Notes: generated by a model from the sequence alone, not told the origin. DNA of 64,000 nt from Candidatus Omnitrophota bacterium (GCA_016235185.1 JACRLT010000004.1:6303-70302), one strand, 5' to 3'. Positions 24,138 to 32,808 are shown, numbered from the stretch's first letter. A program made the numbers and translations.

Positions 24138-24617
24138 CTAATATTCCCTGCTCTTATACTTAAACTGCCTTACGATATTAGGGTGGGAAAAAAAGTAGAT
24201 CACGCTCAAATAGTAAGCAAACGAAATAACAATACCGGCTATAAGGAAATACATGGGTATCTTTGTCAGTATCTCTTCTGCTGCGAAAACATTTAAGACG
24301 ATATTGACAAGCATATTGATGATGTAGGCGCCCATGCTGATACGCAAAAGATGCCTTGCCCATTCCTTCAAGTGCAAGGCGCCGATCCCGGCGATCACCC
24401 AAGCGATATAGATCAGGAGGCTTATAACGGAAGAGATCCAAAAAACTGGCATGGAAAGCATCCCATCCATGGCTGCATTCTCTTCAAAACCAGGCCCATT
24501 AAGAGGCAAAAGTAGGATAGATAAAGTGACGAGGAACGTAGCGAAGCTGCCAAAGGCTATCAACGATATTGCAAAAATGACTACGCCCTTGGTCCGTGTT
24601 ATAAATTTATAAACCAT
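24138..24617 (-). CDS. Four-helix membrane protein of unknown function
   Basis: A 159-residue integral membrane protein with four predicted helices (about residues 10-37, 52-77, 90-112 and 120-145) and a short basic tail. A WARHLLRISM loop between helices 2 and 3 resembles small proteins of unknown function annotated in many uncultured bacteria. It stands alone between tilS and the tRNA-Met cluster. No function is proposed. Confidence 0.75.
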   Translation of the reverse strand: MVYKFITRTKGVVIFAISLIAFGSFATFLVTLSILLLPLNGPGFEENAAMDGMLSMPVFWISSVISLLIYIAWVIAGIGALHLKEWARHLLRISMGAYIINMLVNIVLNVFAAEEILTKIPMYFLIAGIVISFAYYLSVIYFFSHPNIVRQFKYKSREY

Positions 24618-24637
24618 TTTCTATGCCTTGCAAATTC

Positions 24638-24714
24638 TGGTGGCGGAGAGTGGATTTAAACCACCGACCAAGCGGGTATGAACCGCGTGCTCTATCGGGC
24701 TGAGCTACTCCGCC
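24638..24714 (-). tRNA. tRNA with CAU anticodon (Met elongator or Ile2), unusual elbow
   Basis: A 77-nt tRNA with CCA encoded: acceptor GGCGGAG/CTCCGCC, anticodon loop TTCATAC (CAU). It lacks the three G-C pairs and 1-72 mismatch of an initiator. The T-loop is TTTAAAT instead of TTCRANN (C56 is U), and the D-loop AGCCCGATA has A where G19 is expected. The changes are compensatory (A19-U56). Confidence 0.9.
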
Positions 24715-24794
24715 ATATAATTTTCAAAGATTTAAGGCGAAAATGCCTGCAGATATTCAGGGATTTTCCGCCGAAGGCGGACCCGCCTACGGCG

Positions 24795-24908
24795 GGAAAC
24801 CACCGACCAAGCCAGGCCTCTCGTTTAGCTCGAGGTTAATTCGCTGACTTTAATATGCGGGCGAATTAAGTATGAACCGCGTGCTCTATCGGGCTGAGCT
24901 ACTCCGCC
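24795..24908 (-). pseudogene. Interrupted tRNA-Met copy 1
   Basis: Carries the 5' half of the CAU tRNA unchanged through the anticodon loop, then a 57-nt insert (24813-24869) replacing two bases, then the variable arm and half of the T-arm; the T-loop and acceptor 3' strand are missing. The insert folds as a TTAATTCGC/GCGAATTAA hairpin plus a CTCG/CGAG hairpin. It is too short for a group I intron and cannot form a mature tRNA. Confidence 0.8.
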
Positions 24909-25024
24909 ATCGCTTTAATCTCTTTTCAAAAATTTTAACCTTGCTCAAATATCCGCATAGTGGATTTTTGAGCACAAAAATGCACCGAAGGTGCATTTAG
25001 CGAAATCCCGCCGTTTTTTGGCGG

Positions 25025-25139
25025 GGAAACCAGCGACCAAGCCAGGCCTCTCGTTTAGCTCGAGGTTAATTCGCTGACTTTAATATGCGGGCGAATTAAG
25101 TATGAACCGCGTGCTCTATCGGGCTCAAGTTACGCCGCC
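25025..25139 (-). pseudogene. Interrupted tRNA-Met copy 2 (decayed)
   Basis: Same structure as the copy 230 bp to its left, with the identical 57-nt insert (25043-25099), one change in the T-stem remnant, and a decayed D-arm and acceptor (gggctcaagttacgccgcc). The shared insert shows that the copy was interrupted before it was duplicated. Confidence 0.8.
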
Positions 25140-25151
25140 AATATATATTTC

Positions 25152-25949
25152 TTATCTTTTCTTGCTCTTTTTATACGCTGAAACAAAATTGTCGCAATAG
25201 ATGCTTTTATTCAATACGTTTTCGCCTGCTATCAAAGAATCCATCAAGGGTTCATCAAGCGGGTCTAAGATGGCGCTATCCAGACCGAAAGCCGCAGCCA
25301 TCGTCAAAAACGACCGATTAATTAAGCTCCTGTCCTTTGCGCCTTGGGAAATATTGCTTAGGCCGACGATCGTCTTCGGAGAAGGTGCTGACAATAATTT
25401 AAAATCTCTAATGGCTTCCAGTATAGCAAAAAGTTGGTTTTGGGCAACATTTATCGGCAAAAGTATCGGGTCCAAATAGATATCGTTTGGTGAAAAATTG
25501 TGTTTTTGCGCAGTATCCAGTATGGATGCCGCCAATTCAAGCCTTCTGTCTTTATCCTGGGGCACGCCTTTTTTGTCCATCGTCAAAGCTATAAGCGAAG
25601 CGTTATATTTTTTCGCAAGCTCTAAATAAACCTCCAGGCGCTCTGTGTCTGCGGACGTAGAGTTGATGATCCCTTTCTTCTTTAACCGCGCAAGCCCTTC
25701 TTCCATGATATTCTGTCTTGTCGTGTCCAGGCTCAAAGATACGCTGACCGTATCCTGGATACAATCAATAAGCCACAGCATATCGACAAGCGGGTCACGC
25801 GATAAAGGGCCGCAATTTACGTCTAACGCATCAGCTCCGGCCTCAACCTGTAATTGCGCTAACGATTGAATATAGATCTTGTCGCGCTCCGCAATAGCCT
25901 TTGCTACCTTCTTATACATCCCGTTTATCAATTCGCCGATTATAAACAT
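25152..25949 (-). CDS. acsE: Methyl-H4F:corrinoid iron-sulfur protein methyltransferase
   Basis: Moves the methyl group from methyltetrahydrofolate to the cobalt of the corrinoid iron-sulfur protein, linking the methyl and carbonyl branches of the Wood-Ljungdahl pathway. The 265-residue pterin-binding TIM barrel starts FIIGELING, with GADALDVNCGP, LSLDTTR and TIVGLSNISQG. The length matches AcsE rather than MetH. It is the last gene of the acs operon. Confidence 0.93.
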   Translation of the reverse strand: MFIIGELINGMYKKVAKAIAERDKIYIQSLAQLQVEAGADALDVNCGPLSRDPLVDMLWLIDCIQDTVSVSLSLDTTRQNIMEEGLARLKKKGIINSTSADTERLEVYLELAKKYNASLIALTMDKKGVPQDKDRRLELAASILDTAQKHNFSPNDIYLDPILLPINVAQNQLFAILEAIRDFKLLSAPSPKTIVGLSNISQGAKDRSLINRSFLTMAAAFGLDSAILDPLDEPLMDSLIAGENVLNKSIYCDNFVSAYKKSKKR

Positions 25950-25969
25950 CGTTATCCAGTTTGCCAGTT

Positions 25970-26004
25970 AGCCAGTTAACCGGTTAACCGGAAAACCGGC
26001 AACC
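25970..26004. repeat. 35-bp inverted repeat, right copy
   Basis: Reverse complement of 24077-24111, in the short spacer between acsD and acsE. Neighbouring bases are degenerate copies of GCCAGTT and CCGACCAG units. Confidence 0.9.
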
Positions 26005-26024
26005 GACCAGCCGACCAGCTTAAT

Positions 26025-26993
26025 TCATCTTTTCATCAGTTCAGCTATGGCGGCTTTAACAATCTTAATGGCCTTCGGGTGTCGCATAGTAAGAATATCA
26101 GCTCCTGCTTGGAGCATGGCAATAGCAGTCATGGCTTCCCACATTACGCCGCGCTCCCGCGCATTTCCCCATAAAGGCGATTCGGCTTCAGAAACCCTTG
26201 CCTCTTTGGCGCGCCACGCCTCCTGGCCCACAAAACAGATAAACGGCATAGCAAGCATCTTGTCTCCGGATAAGGCGGCACTGCGCGCGCGTTCCATAAT
26301 TGAATACGCGTATTCAAGCCCGTAACCAAGAGCGCCTATGGTTGGATTTATTGCGATCCTGTCTTGCGGCATACCAATATCAGAGATAAGGATATTTAGC
26401 TGCTTAGCTATATTTACGTCAATGGGCGACTCGGCAATAATGTTATGTCCGTCGGCAATACAGGCAGCCGTCAACGTCTTGTAATTTTCCTGCACCACAC
26501 AACCGAATAGCAGCCTCTCACCTTTTGTCACCTCTGAAACATAAGGCAGGACCTCGTTATCCTTATCCCCCTGGCCGCAACCCAGAATGATCAATGGCGT
26601 CTTGACCCTTTTTAAAAGCGCTGTTGCCAGGCTCCCGGCGTCTTTGGAATTCTTATCGCCAAAATCAGGATGGATGCCCTGAAGTTTTAAACATACCAGG
26701 TCAGCCCCTGCATCTTCGGCCATCATTGCCGCCCAATCAACAGGGTTTTTTGAAACGCCTTTCAGATCTTCGGCTAAAGATTGAGGCCAATCATCATCAG
26801 GTACATCATAGACTTCAGCGGCGATGATAGGCGCATAAGGTATTTCTCCTTCCTTAAACAAAAACGGCATTGCTGCCTGATTACCGATCTTAAAAACCTT
26901 GCTCCGCGAGCCGCCTTCTTCGCGCGTGGCGCCAAGCTTAAGCTCGTGGACCCTTAAACCATACATCTGCTGGCTTCTCAATTCTTCGGCCAT
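26025..26993 (-). CDS. acsD: Corrinoid iron-sulfur protein small (delta) subunit
   Basis: The small subunit of the corrinoid methyl carrier, partner of AcsC. The 322-residue TIM barrel matches CdhD/AcsD: FLFKEGEIPYAPIIAAEV, DWPQSLAEDL, EDAGADLVCLKLQGIHPD and TIGALGYGLEYAYSIMER. The start at 26993 (MAEELRSQQ) is chosen over 27035 because it only overlaps the end of cooC by 16 bp. Confidence 0.93.
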   Translation of the reverse strand: MAEELRSQQMYGLRVHELKLGATREEGGSRSKVFKIGNQAAMPFLFKEGEIPYAPIIAAEVYDVPDDDWPQSLAEDLKGVSKNPVDWAAMMAEDAGADLVCLKLQGIHPDFGDKNSKDAGSLATALLKRVKTPLIILGCGQGDKDNEVLPYVSEVTKGERLLFGCVVQENYKTLTAACIADGHNIIAESPIDVNIAKQLNILISDIGMPQDRIAINPTIGALGYGLEYAYSIMERARSAALSGDKMLAMPFICFVGQEAWRAKEARVSEAESPLWGNARERGVMWEAMTAIAMLQAGADILTMRHPKAIKIVKAAIAELMKR

Positions 26994-27733
26994 AGCTTGT
27001 CTCCCATGTCTTGTATCGCCAAATACGCAGCGCAACTTTTTGATAAACTTGCTAGATCTAAACCCTTGGAACTTAGATCCTGCACATCTTTATCAAACGG
27101 CACGACAAAAACATCATCCACTGCAAACTCTCTGCGGGCCTCTATTATATCCAAGGAGCCGCTTGATCTATTGACAACTAAAAACTTCTTTTTTGCGACA
27201 ATACCGAGCTCTTCAATGAGGCCGAGGATCCTTTTGGCGGATCTCAAGCCCACCTGCGACTCATCCGTCACCAGGATAACATTGTCAGCTGCCCGCGTCG
27301 TCTTCCTTGAAAAGTGCTCCATGCCCGCCTCGTTATCAATGACTACAAAAGTGTAATCCGAGACGAGCTTGGCCATAACATTCCGCAAGACATTATTTAT
27401 ATAACAGTAACATCCAGGGCCTTCCGGCCTCCCCATCACCAATAGATCGAATCCGTCGTTCTCCGTGATATCATTATGTATCTTGTACTCGATAAAACTA
27501 TCCTTGCCCATGCTCTGCGGAACAATGTCGGGTTTTTTGGCTACCTCTTCTATGATATCTGCTATAGTCCCAACAGCAGAAAGCCCCAGGGCGTCGGAAA
27601 GGTTGCTGTTCGGATCCGCATCCACAGCCAGGACGCGAGCCCCGGCCCTATGCGCCAACATCAATGTTATCAGGGCGCAAACGGTTGTCTTGCCTGTACC
27701 GCCTTTACCGGCAATGACAATAACACTAGACAT
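26978..27733 (-). CDS. cooC: CooC-type nickel-insertion ATPase
   Basis: A SIMIBI-class P-loop ATPase that helps load nickel into CO dehydrogenase or acetyl-CoA synthase. The deviant Walker A GKGGTGKTT is at residues 9-17, AVDADPNSNL follows, and a VVIDNEAGMEHFSR block matches the family. The Cys pair is present as CYC in PGCYCYINN. Its 251 residues are typical. It overlaps the activator gene by 8 bp. Confidence 0.93.
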   Translation of the reverse strand: MSSVIVIAGKGGTGKTTVCALITLMLAHRAGARVLAVDADPNSNLSDALGLSAVGTIADIIEEVAKKPDIVPQSMGKDSFIEYKIHNDITENDGFDLLVMGRPEGPGCYCYINNVLRNVMAKLVSDYTFVVIDNEAGMEHFSRKTTRAADNVILVTDESQVGLRSAKRILGLIEELGIVAKKKFLVVNRSSGSLDIIEARREFAVDDVFVVPFDKDVQDLSSKGLDLASLSKSCAAYLAIQDMGDKLWPKN

Positions 27734-29660
27734 ATTTTACGCTCGGGAATCTTTTTATGTCCGTGTGCGGAAAAAACATCGCCGCCATATATTCATCCAT
27801 ATATTCGGGGTCAGTCGATAGTTCAAAATAGGTGATGTTTTTGGCGACTTCGTCACTAGTCAAGGAAGCCTGACAGGAAAGCAAGGCCTGGCGCGCGCCT
27901 GCCAAAGAACTATTCCCTACAAAAATATACTTATGCCGGTCCACATCCGGGATAAGGCCTATTCCTACGGCGCTTTCAATATTCAAGGACGTACCGAAAC
28001 CTCCGGCAATAAAGATCTTTTTTATGTCTTTAAAATCAATGTCCATGTGGCGCACAAGTATGGCTATGCCCGAATATATGGCTGCTTTAGCGCGCTTTAA
28101 ATTATCCAGATCCGAGTCCGTGATCACAATATCAGCGTCTATGCCGCTCTCCTTTTCAAACACAACGACAAATTCATGACCCAAGCTGCCGTTCCTTAAC
28201 CGCTTGGACTTTATCTCCCTGTTAAGTTTACCGTTTTTATCAAGAATGCCGTGCTTAAAAAGCTCGCAAATAAGGTCGATATAGCCCGAACCGCATATAC
28301 CGCGCGGTTTATCGCCGCCAATCGTCACATATTCAACGTCGAATGATCCAGGTTTTATGCGCACTTCCTGTATAGCCCCGCGCGTGGCGCGCAGGCCGCT
28401 CGACATGCCGCTGCCCTCAAAAGCAGGCCCTGCTGAAGCCGCGCAGCTTATGATCCAATCGCTATACCCTAGCGCGATCTCTCCGTTTGTTCCTATATCT
28501 ATCAAAAGGCTCAAATCCTTTGATTGGTGTATATCACAGGCTACCACACCGGCCGTAATATCAGCTCCTACATAACTGGCTACGCCCGAAAGGCAAAAAA
28601 GCAAACCGTGAGGGTTTATCTTTATCCCCGCTTCTGCGGCTTTGACCGCAGGAAAATAATTTGCCGTAGGCACATACGGCTCCTGGCGTATATACGTAGG
28701 ATCAACGCGCAATAAAAGATGGATCATTGTCGTATTGCCGGCAACACTTACGGCTGTAACGTCATTTAAGTCAATGCCGTGTTCTTCGGTGAATGTCTCT
28801 ATCATCTCATTTGCCACATCAATGACCGCGTGATGGAGCTTCTCTAAACCGTCCTGCGCTTTCGAATAGACGATCCTTGAAATAACATCTGAACCGAATG
28901 TCGCCTGGCGGTTATACGCAGCCTTAGTGCCCAAGATCTTTTGTTTGTTTAAGTCCACCAGCTGTGCCGAAATTGTCGTTGTGCCTATATCAAAAGCAAA
29001 ACCATAATTTTTATCGGAACGGTCCTGCGGTTCGATCGAGACGATCTCGGCAACAGGCCCTTTTTGGCTCACAGCAACAGTTATCTTCCAATCGCTTGCG
29101 CGCAGCAATTCTCCCAAGTGGCGGATATTGGACAGGCCTGTCTGGATAGGTTTTTCGCCTATCTTGTCTTCGACAGCTCGGTAGACCCTCTCCAAATCAC
29201 TGATCTTATCGTCGAAGTTAGGCTTCGGCAGCTGAAAGCAAAACTTAGTTACCAGCGGCGCATGGGAAAACAGAGCAGCGCCTAATGAAGGCATGGCCTG
29301 CGTTATATCTTCGGCCTTGCTGTAGACATCCCGCAGCCTCAACTCCAGCTCTTCCTTGCTCAAATTGCCCAGATCAAGACGGGATTCTGCCGGGATCTCG
29401 ACTTCTATATTAGATTCGATCAACGCCTGACATGCCAAATAGACCCCGAGCTTCCTTTCTTCACAAGTGATCTTTCCGGAGGTCTCCGAATGTACTGTGC
29501 CGCTTTTCACCACGACCTTGCATCTGCCGCAAACACCGTCTCCGCCGCATGCCGAATTCAGGTGTATATGCGCCGAGATCGCGGCAGAAAGGATCGTAGT
29601 GCCGCGCTCTACCTCGACCTTTTTATTTTCCGGATAAAATGTGACCGTATATTTATTCAT
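27726..29660 (-). CDS. acsV: Corrinoid activation protein, ferredoxin-ASKHA (RACo-like)
   Basis: Reductive activator that uses ATP to return the corrinoid iron-sulfur protein from Co(II) to Co(I). The 644-residue protein has an N-terminal [2Fe-2S] ferredoxin domain (residues 1-90, cysteines in SACGGDGVCGRCK and a downstream Cys), a linker, then an ASKHA ATPase with AFDIGTTTISAQLV, SVAGNTTMIHLLL and IAGGFGTSLN. It lies between acsC and cooC, so the corrinoid role is well supported by context. Confidence 0.92.
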   Translation of the reverse strand: MNKYTVTFYPENKKVEVERGTTILSAAISAHIHLNSACGGDGVCGRCKVVVKSGTVHSETSGKITCEERKLGVYLACQALIESNIEVEIPAESRLDLGNLSKEELELRLRDVYSKAEDITQAMPSLGAALFSHAPLVTKFCFQLPKPNFDDKISDLERVYRAVEDKIGEKPIQTGLSNIRHLGELLRASDWKITVAVSQKGPVAEIVSIEPQDRSDKNYGFAFDIGTTTISAQLVDLNKQKILGTKAAYNRQATFGSDVISRIVYSKAQDGLEKLHHAVIDVANEMIETFTEEHGIDLNDVTAVSVAGNTTMIHLLLRVDPTYIRQEPYVPTANYFPAVKAAEAGIKINPHGLLFCLSGVASYVGADITAGVVACDIHQSKDLSLLIDIGTNGEIALGYSDWIISCAASAGPAFEGSGMSSGLRATRGAIQEVRIKPGSFDVEYVTIGGDKPRGICGSGYIDLICELFKHGILDKNGKLNREIKSKRLRNGSLGHEFVVVFEKESGIDADIVITDSDLDNLKRAKAAIYSGIAILVRHMDIDFKDIKKIFIAGGFGTSLNIESAVGIGLIPDVDRHKYIFVGNSSLAGARQALLSCQASLTSDEVAKNITYFELSTDPEYMDEYMAAMFFPHTDIKRFPSVKYV

Positions 29661-29675
29661 GGGTTATTAATATGT

Positions 29676-31004
29676 TCAAAGATTCTTTAAATAGGACGAG
29701 ATGCCGGCGGCTTCGCGCGGGCCTACGAAGATCTTCCAGCCTGACTTTTCTTCCAGATCTCCGCTCATCATCGCGACGTAACCAGGGATGATAAGATTCT
29801 TGTGCTTGACTATACGCCCAAGTTCAAAACGTATAAGGGTATCTGCGATGCGTTCCGGCGTAAATTTCTCCGCAGCCCAGGCCGTCAGAACGGACATCCC
29901 TTCAGTATCTACGCAGATCAGATAAGCCGGTATACGGCTTGCCTCGATCTCTCCTAAGACAGTATAGTACGTCAGTGAAAAATTGGTTGTTATCAAAACC
30001 GGGGACTTCTCGCCTGCTGTGCCCACAGTATAAACATTCGGCTCTACCTGCAAAGGTTTCTGCGGATCGGTGAAGATATTCTGCCTCAACGTCAAAAGCG
30101 GCAGTATATATTCAGGTTTCCTTGATCTCAAGATGATGATACTGGCATATTTGGTTACATAAGCAGCTGCTTGAACCATAGCCTGATATTCGTCCCCTGT
30201 TTCAACAATTGCCATTGTGGGAAAACCTAAGCTGCGTTCGCCCTTTTTGACTGCTGATCTTCGCGCCTGGGTAAGCTGCCAGAGCCTCTCGCTCGTTGAG
30301 TTTTGCGCGATGTCCAAGACGATATCCGAAAAACCCTGCTGCGTAAATCTTTTGGTTTGCTCCGAGAATCCATTCATATCCGGCTTACGAAAAGCCAAAG
30401 GCAGGCGCCTTTCTTTGCACACACCTGCAAAACTGTCCAAAAGGGCAGCGTCAGAACAATAGACTAACGGCCTTTCCTCGCCACAAAATTCAAGCGCGGC
30501 TTTTAGGGTATCCAAAGATGCCGGCATAAGCACTATACCCAATTTAACTACCTTCTTGATCTTGGAGAGGGCCGCCAAAAACATATCTTTTCCGGATTTC
30601 TGACGAAGAGCAATAAGGTCAACTTTGATATTCTGGCCTACACGCTCAAACTGCAGCTTTGAGATCTCATCCAAAGCACGGTTCAATTCCGCGTCGCTTG
30701 CATCATCTTCCAATAAAAACCCGATGGCAGAAGGATGATGGAATTTCTCTTCATGACGGAACACGACTGTTTCATTACCGACGCTAACCTTGTTATCGCC
30801 CGAGCCTATCTCAACCAAACGGATAGCGGGTTGGGATGCCTGCTCTAGAATTACCCGCACGTCAGGCGCAACAAAAGGGCACTTATCTATCGGCACGGCC
30901 TTTTTTGCCAATTGCATGGCAAACGCCAGGCATGTCTGGAAGCCGCACTTTTTACAATTTGTTTTAGGGAGCAGCTTATATATCTCTAATCCCGAGAGCG
31001 CCAT
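29676..31004 (-). CDS. acsC: Corrinoid iron-sulfur protein large (gamma) subunit
   Basis: Methyl carrier of the acetyl-CoA pathway. The N-terminal [4Fe-4S] domain has LPKTNCKKCGFQTCLAFAMQLA with a further Cys at KCPF. A TIM-barrel centre and a C-terminal B12-binding domain follow (LITTNFSLTYYTVLGE ... PGYVAMMSGDLEE). The 442 residues match the family. It overlaps larC by 19 bp. The catalytic subunits (acsA, acsB) are not in the window. Confidence 0.95.
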   Translation of the reverse strand: MALSGLEIYKLLPKTNCKKCGFQTCLAFAMQLAKKAVPIDKCPFVAPDVRVILEQASQPAIRLVEIGSGDNKVSVGNETVVFRHEEKFHHPSAIGFLLEDDASDAELNRALDEISKLQFERVGQNIKVDLIALRQKSGKDMFLAALSKIKKVVKLGIVLMPASLDTLKAALEFCGEERPLVYCSDAALLDSFAGVCKERRLPLAFRKPDMNGFSEQTKRFTQQGFSDIVLDIAQNSTSERLWQLTQARRSAVKKGERSLGFPTMAIVETGDEYQAMVQAAAYVTKYASIIILRSRKPEYILPLLTLRQNIFTDPQKPLQVEPNVYTVGTAGEKSPVLITTNFSLTYYTVLGEIEASRIPAYLICVDTEGMSVLTAWAAEKFTPERIADTLIRFELGRIVKHKNLIIPGYVAMMSGDLEEKSGWKIFVGPREAAGISSYLKNL

Positions 31005-32134
31005 AAGTTTTTAGCCTTTCGATTTATTTCTTCGTAAACCTTTGAAATAGGCATTCGGCTTTCCCGGGCCACTGCCTTGCAATCTTCATACTCCGGAGAG
31101 AACCTGGCCTCGCCGTCCATTGCCTTTATGCATTTGACCCGAACCATCTTTGGGCCGAACTCCAGCGTCTTTATCTCCCTATCAACTTTTAGCCTGTGGT
31201 CTGTATGAAACCTAACGCCGATGGTTGTCGTCTCTGAAAATACAATTTCAGTTATCTTACCTAAATTTTCGCTTTTTGACAATACCGTTAATAAAAAACC
31301 CGGCCGGGTTTTTTTCATATAAACCTGGGCCAGAAAAACATCCAAAGCTCCGGCCGCAAAAAGCCTGTCAAAGACATATTCAAAGAATTGGGGGTTCATG
31401 TCATCTATATTGGCTTCTATTGACACGACTTCCTCCGTCTGAAAGCGCCCAACTTTAAATTCAGCCACCCTTAACACATTGGACGTTTCTTTCGGATCAA
31501 AAGTGCCTGCGCCATAACCGCAGCGCCCGGCCTGGAAAAGCCCTAGATTTAGCTCTTCTGCCTGACCCCCTAATGCGCGCAAAATAGCCATACCCGTAGG
31601 CGTCACGTTTTCAAAAAGCCTGCCGGTAAAATAAATCTTATTATTCCTCAAGAGCTCAAACGTTGCAGGCGCCAGCCTATAATTCAACGGAATGGCAGAA
31701 TACAGTACTCGATCTGCGCCCAATATATCCAAGCAAATGCATGCCGATGCTATGTCAACGATCGAATCAACATCGCCAAGCTGTTGGAAGTGTATATCCT
31801 TATGTTTATGGCCATGGGCCTTGATCTCCGCATAACTTAGAACTTCATAGACTTTCAGTATGTTTCTCTTGATGTTTTCGGATAGACGGCTGCTTTTTAC
31901 CAGGCTGACGATCTGGCGATAGGAATAATTCTTGCCTGCGGCGCAAGCCACATCGAACTTTACGGCCTTCACATGGCCTCTTTCAACAAAACTTTTCTTT
32001 AAAACGTAACCGCTGACTTTTATTTTTTTTAGCTCTTTTTTAAGAAGTTTAAGATCGACGCCCATATCCAAAAAAGCGGCCACGGTCATGTCGCCGCTTA
32101 CTCCGCCGATAATGTCGAAATATAAAGTTTTCAT
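30986..32134 (-). CDS. larC: Nickel-pincer cofactor synthesis protein LarC
   Basis: CTP-dependent cyclometallase that inserts nickel into the pincer nucleotide of lactate racemase. The 382-residue single frame begins LYFDIIGGVSGDMTVAAFLD, has a His-rich segment (HGHKHKDIHFQQLG) suited to metal binding, and an NIDDMNPQFFEYVF block. In some Lactobacillus the gene is split by a frameshift; here it is continuous. Overlap with acsC places this nickel protein in the same transcript as the nickel-dependent acetyl-CoA machinery. Confidence 0.93.
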   Translation of the reverse strand: MKTLYFDIIGGVSGDMTVAAFLDMGVDLKLLKKELKKIKVSGYVLKKSFVERGHVKAVKFDVACAAGKNYSYRQIVSLVKSSRLSENIKRNILKVYEVLSYAEIKAHGHKHKDIHFQQLGDVDSIVDIASACICLDILGADRVLYSAIPLNYRLAPATFELLRNNKIYFTGRLFENVTPTGMAILRALGGQAEELNLGLFQAGRCGYGAGTFDPKETSNVLRVAEFKVGRFQTEEVVSIEANIDDMNPQFFEYVFDRLFAAGALDVFLAQVYMKKTRPGFLLTVLSKSENLGKITEIVFSETTTIGVRFHTDHRLKVDREIKTLEFGPKMVRVKCIKAMDGEARFSPEYEDCKAVARESRMPISKVYEEINRKAKNLWRSRD

Positions 32135-32808
32135 GCTTTCACCCGGCCTACCAGGCCTGCAAAGTATCCGGCACCGAAGCCATTGTCGATATTGACCACG
32201 GCGATACCTGGAGAACAGCTATTGATCATTGTCAAAAGCGCGGACAATCCATCGAAACTTGCCCCGTATCCGCAACTCGTTGGAACAGCAACAACAGGGC
32301 AACTCACAAGACCGCTGACAAGGCTGGCCAAGGCACCCTCCATCCCTGCCACTACGATAATGACCGATGCCTTTTGCAGCGCATCTTTCTTATCCAAAAT
32401 TCGGTGCACGCCGGCAACGCCTACGTCATAAAGCTTTTTAACCGCAGAACCCATAAGCTCCAATGTTACTGCCGCCTCTTCTGCCACCGGTATGTCGCTC
32501 GTGCCGGCCGTAACAATAAGGACCTCGGCTCCGATCTTGTTCGTTGCCCGGCCCCGCCTGTAAGCAAGCCCTGCTTTCTCATTAAATTCCAGGCCCTTGA
32601 TCTTTTTCTTCAAATAGCGAAAACAATCCGCCTTAAGCCGCGTCAATAATATTGGCGCATTTTTATCTTTTGCCAGCGTAAGAGCTATATGAGCGATCTC
32701 ATCTTTCGTCTTGCTCTGGCAAAAAATGACTTCAGGAAAACCTCTCCTGGCTTGCCTGTCGGTATCCACACAGGCAAACCCAAGGTCGATATATTTTTTT
32801 TCCGTCAT
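32131..32808 (-). CDS. larB: Nickel-pincer cofactor synthesis carboxylase LarB
   Basis: Carboxylates and hydrolyses nicotinic acid adenine dinucleotide in the first step of nickel-pincer cofactor synthesis. The C-terminal half is AIR-carboxylase-like (VIVTAGTSDIPVAEEAA, VAGMEGALASLVSGL, VPTSCGYGASFDG). It overlaps larC by 4 bp. LarE and the racemase LarA are not seen in the window, so the end user of the cofactor is unknown. Confidence 0.93.
   Translation of the reverse strand: MTEKKYIDLGFACVDTDRQARRGFPEVIFCQSKTKDEIAHIALTLAKDKNAPILLTRLKADCFRYLKKKIKGLEFNEKAGLAYRRGRATNKIGAEVLIVTAGTSDIPVAEEAAVTLELMGSAVKKLYDVGVAGVHRILDKKDALQKASVIIVVAGMEGALASLVSGLVSCPVVAVPTSCGYGASFDGLSALLTMINSCSPGIAVVNIDNGFGAGYFAGLVGRVKA

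Larger units (their letters stand above)
24715..25151. other. Non-coding spacer with two interrupted tRNA copies
   Basis: No gene in 437 bp. Beside the two pseudo-tRNA copies it contains CCGCC/GGCGG hairpins (24768-24796 and about 25007-25025) and a low-complexity stretch around 24950-25000. Confidence 0.7.

Noticed and set aside
24795-25139. tRNA genes with group I introns
   Set aside because: The inserts are 57 nt, far shorter than group I introns, and the 3' half of each tRNA is missing.
25152-31004. A complete CO dehydrogenase/acetyl-CoA synthase cluster
   Set aside because: Only corrinoid protein subunits, methyltransferase, activator and CooC are present; acsA/cooS and acsB are not in the window.
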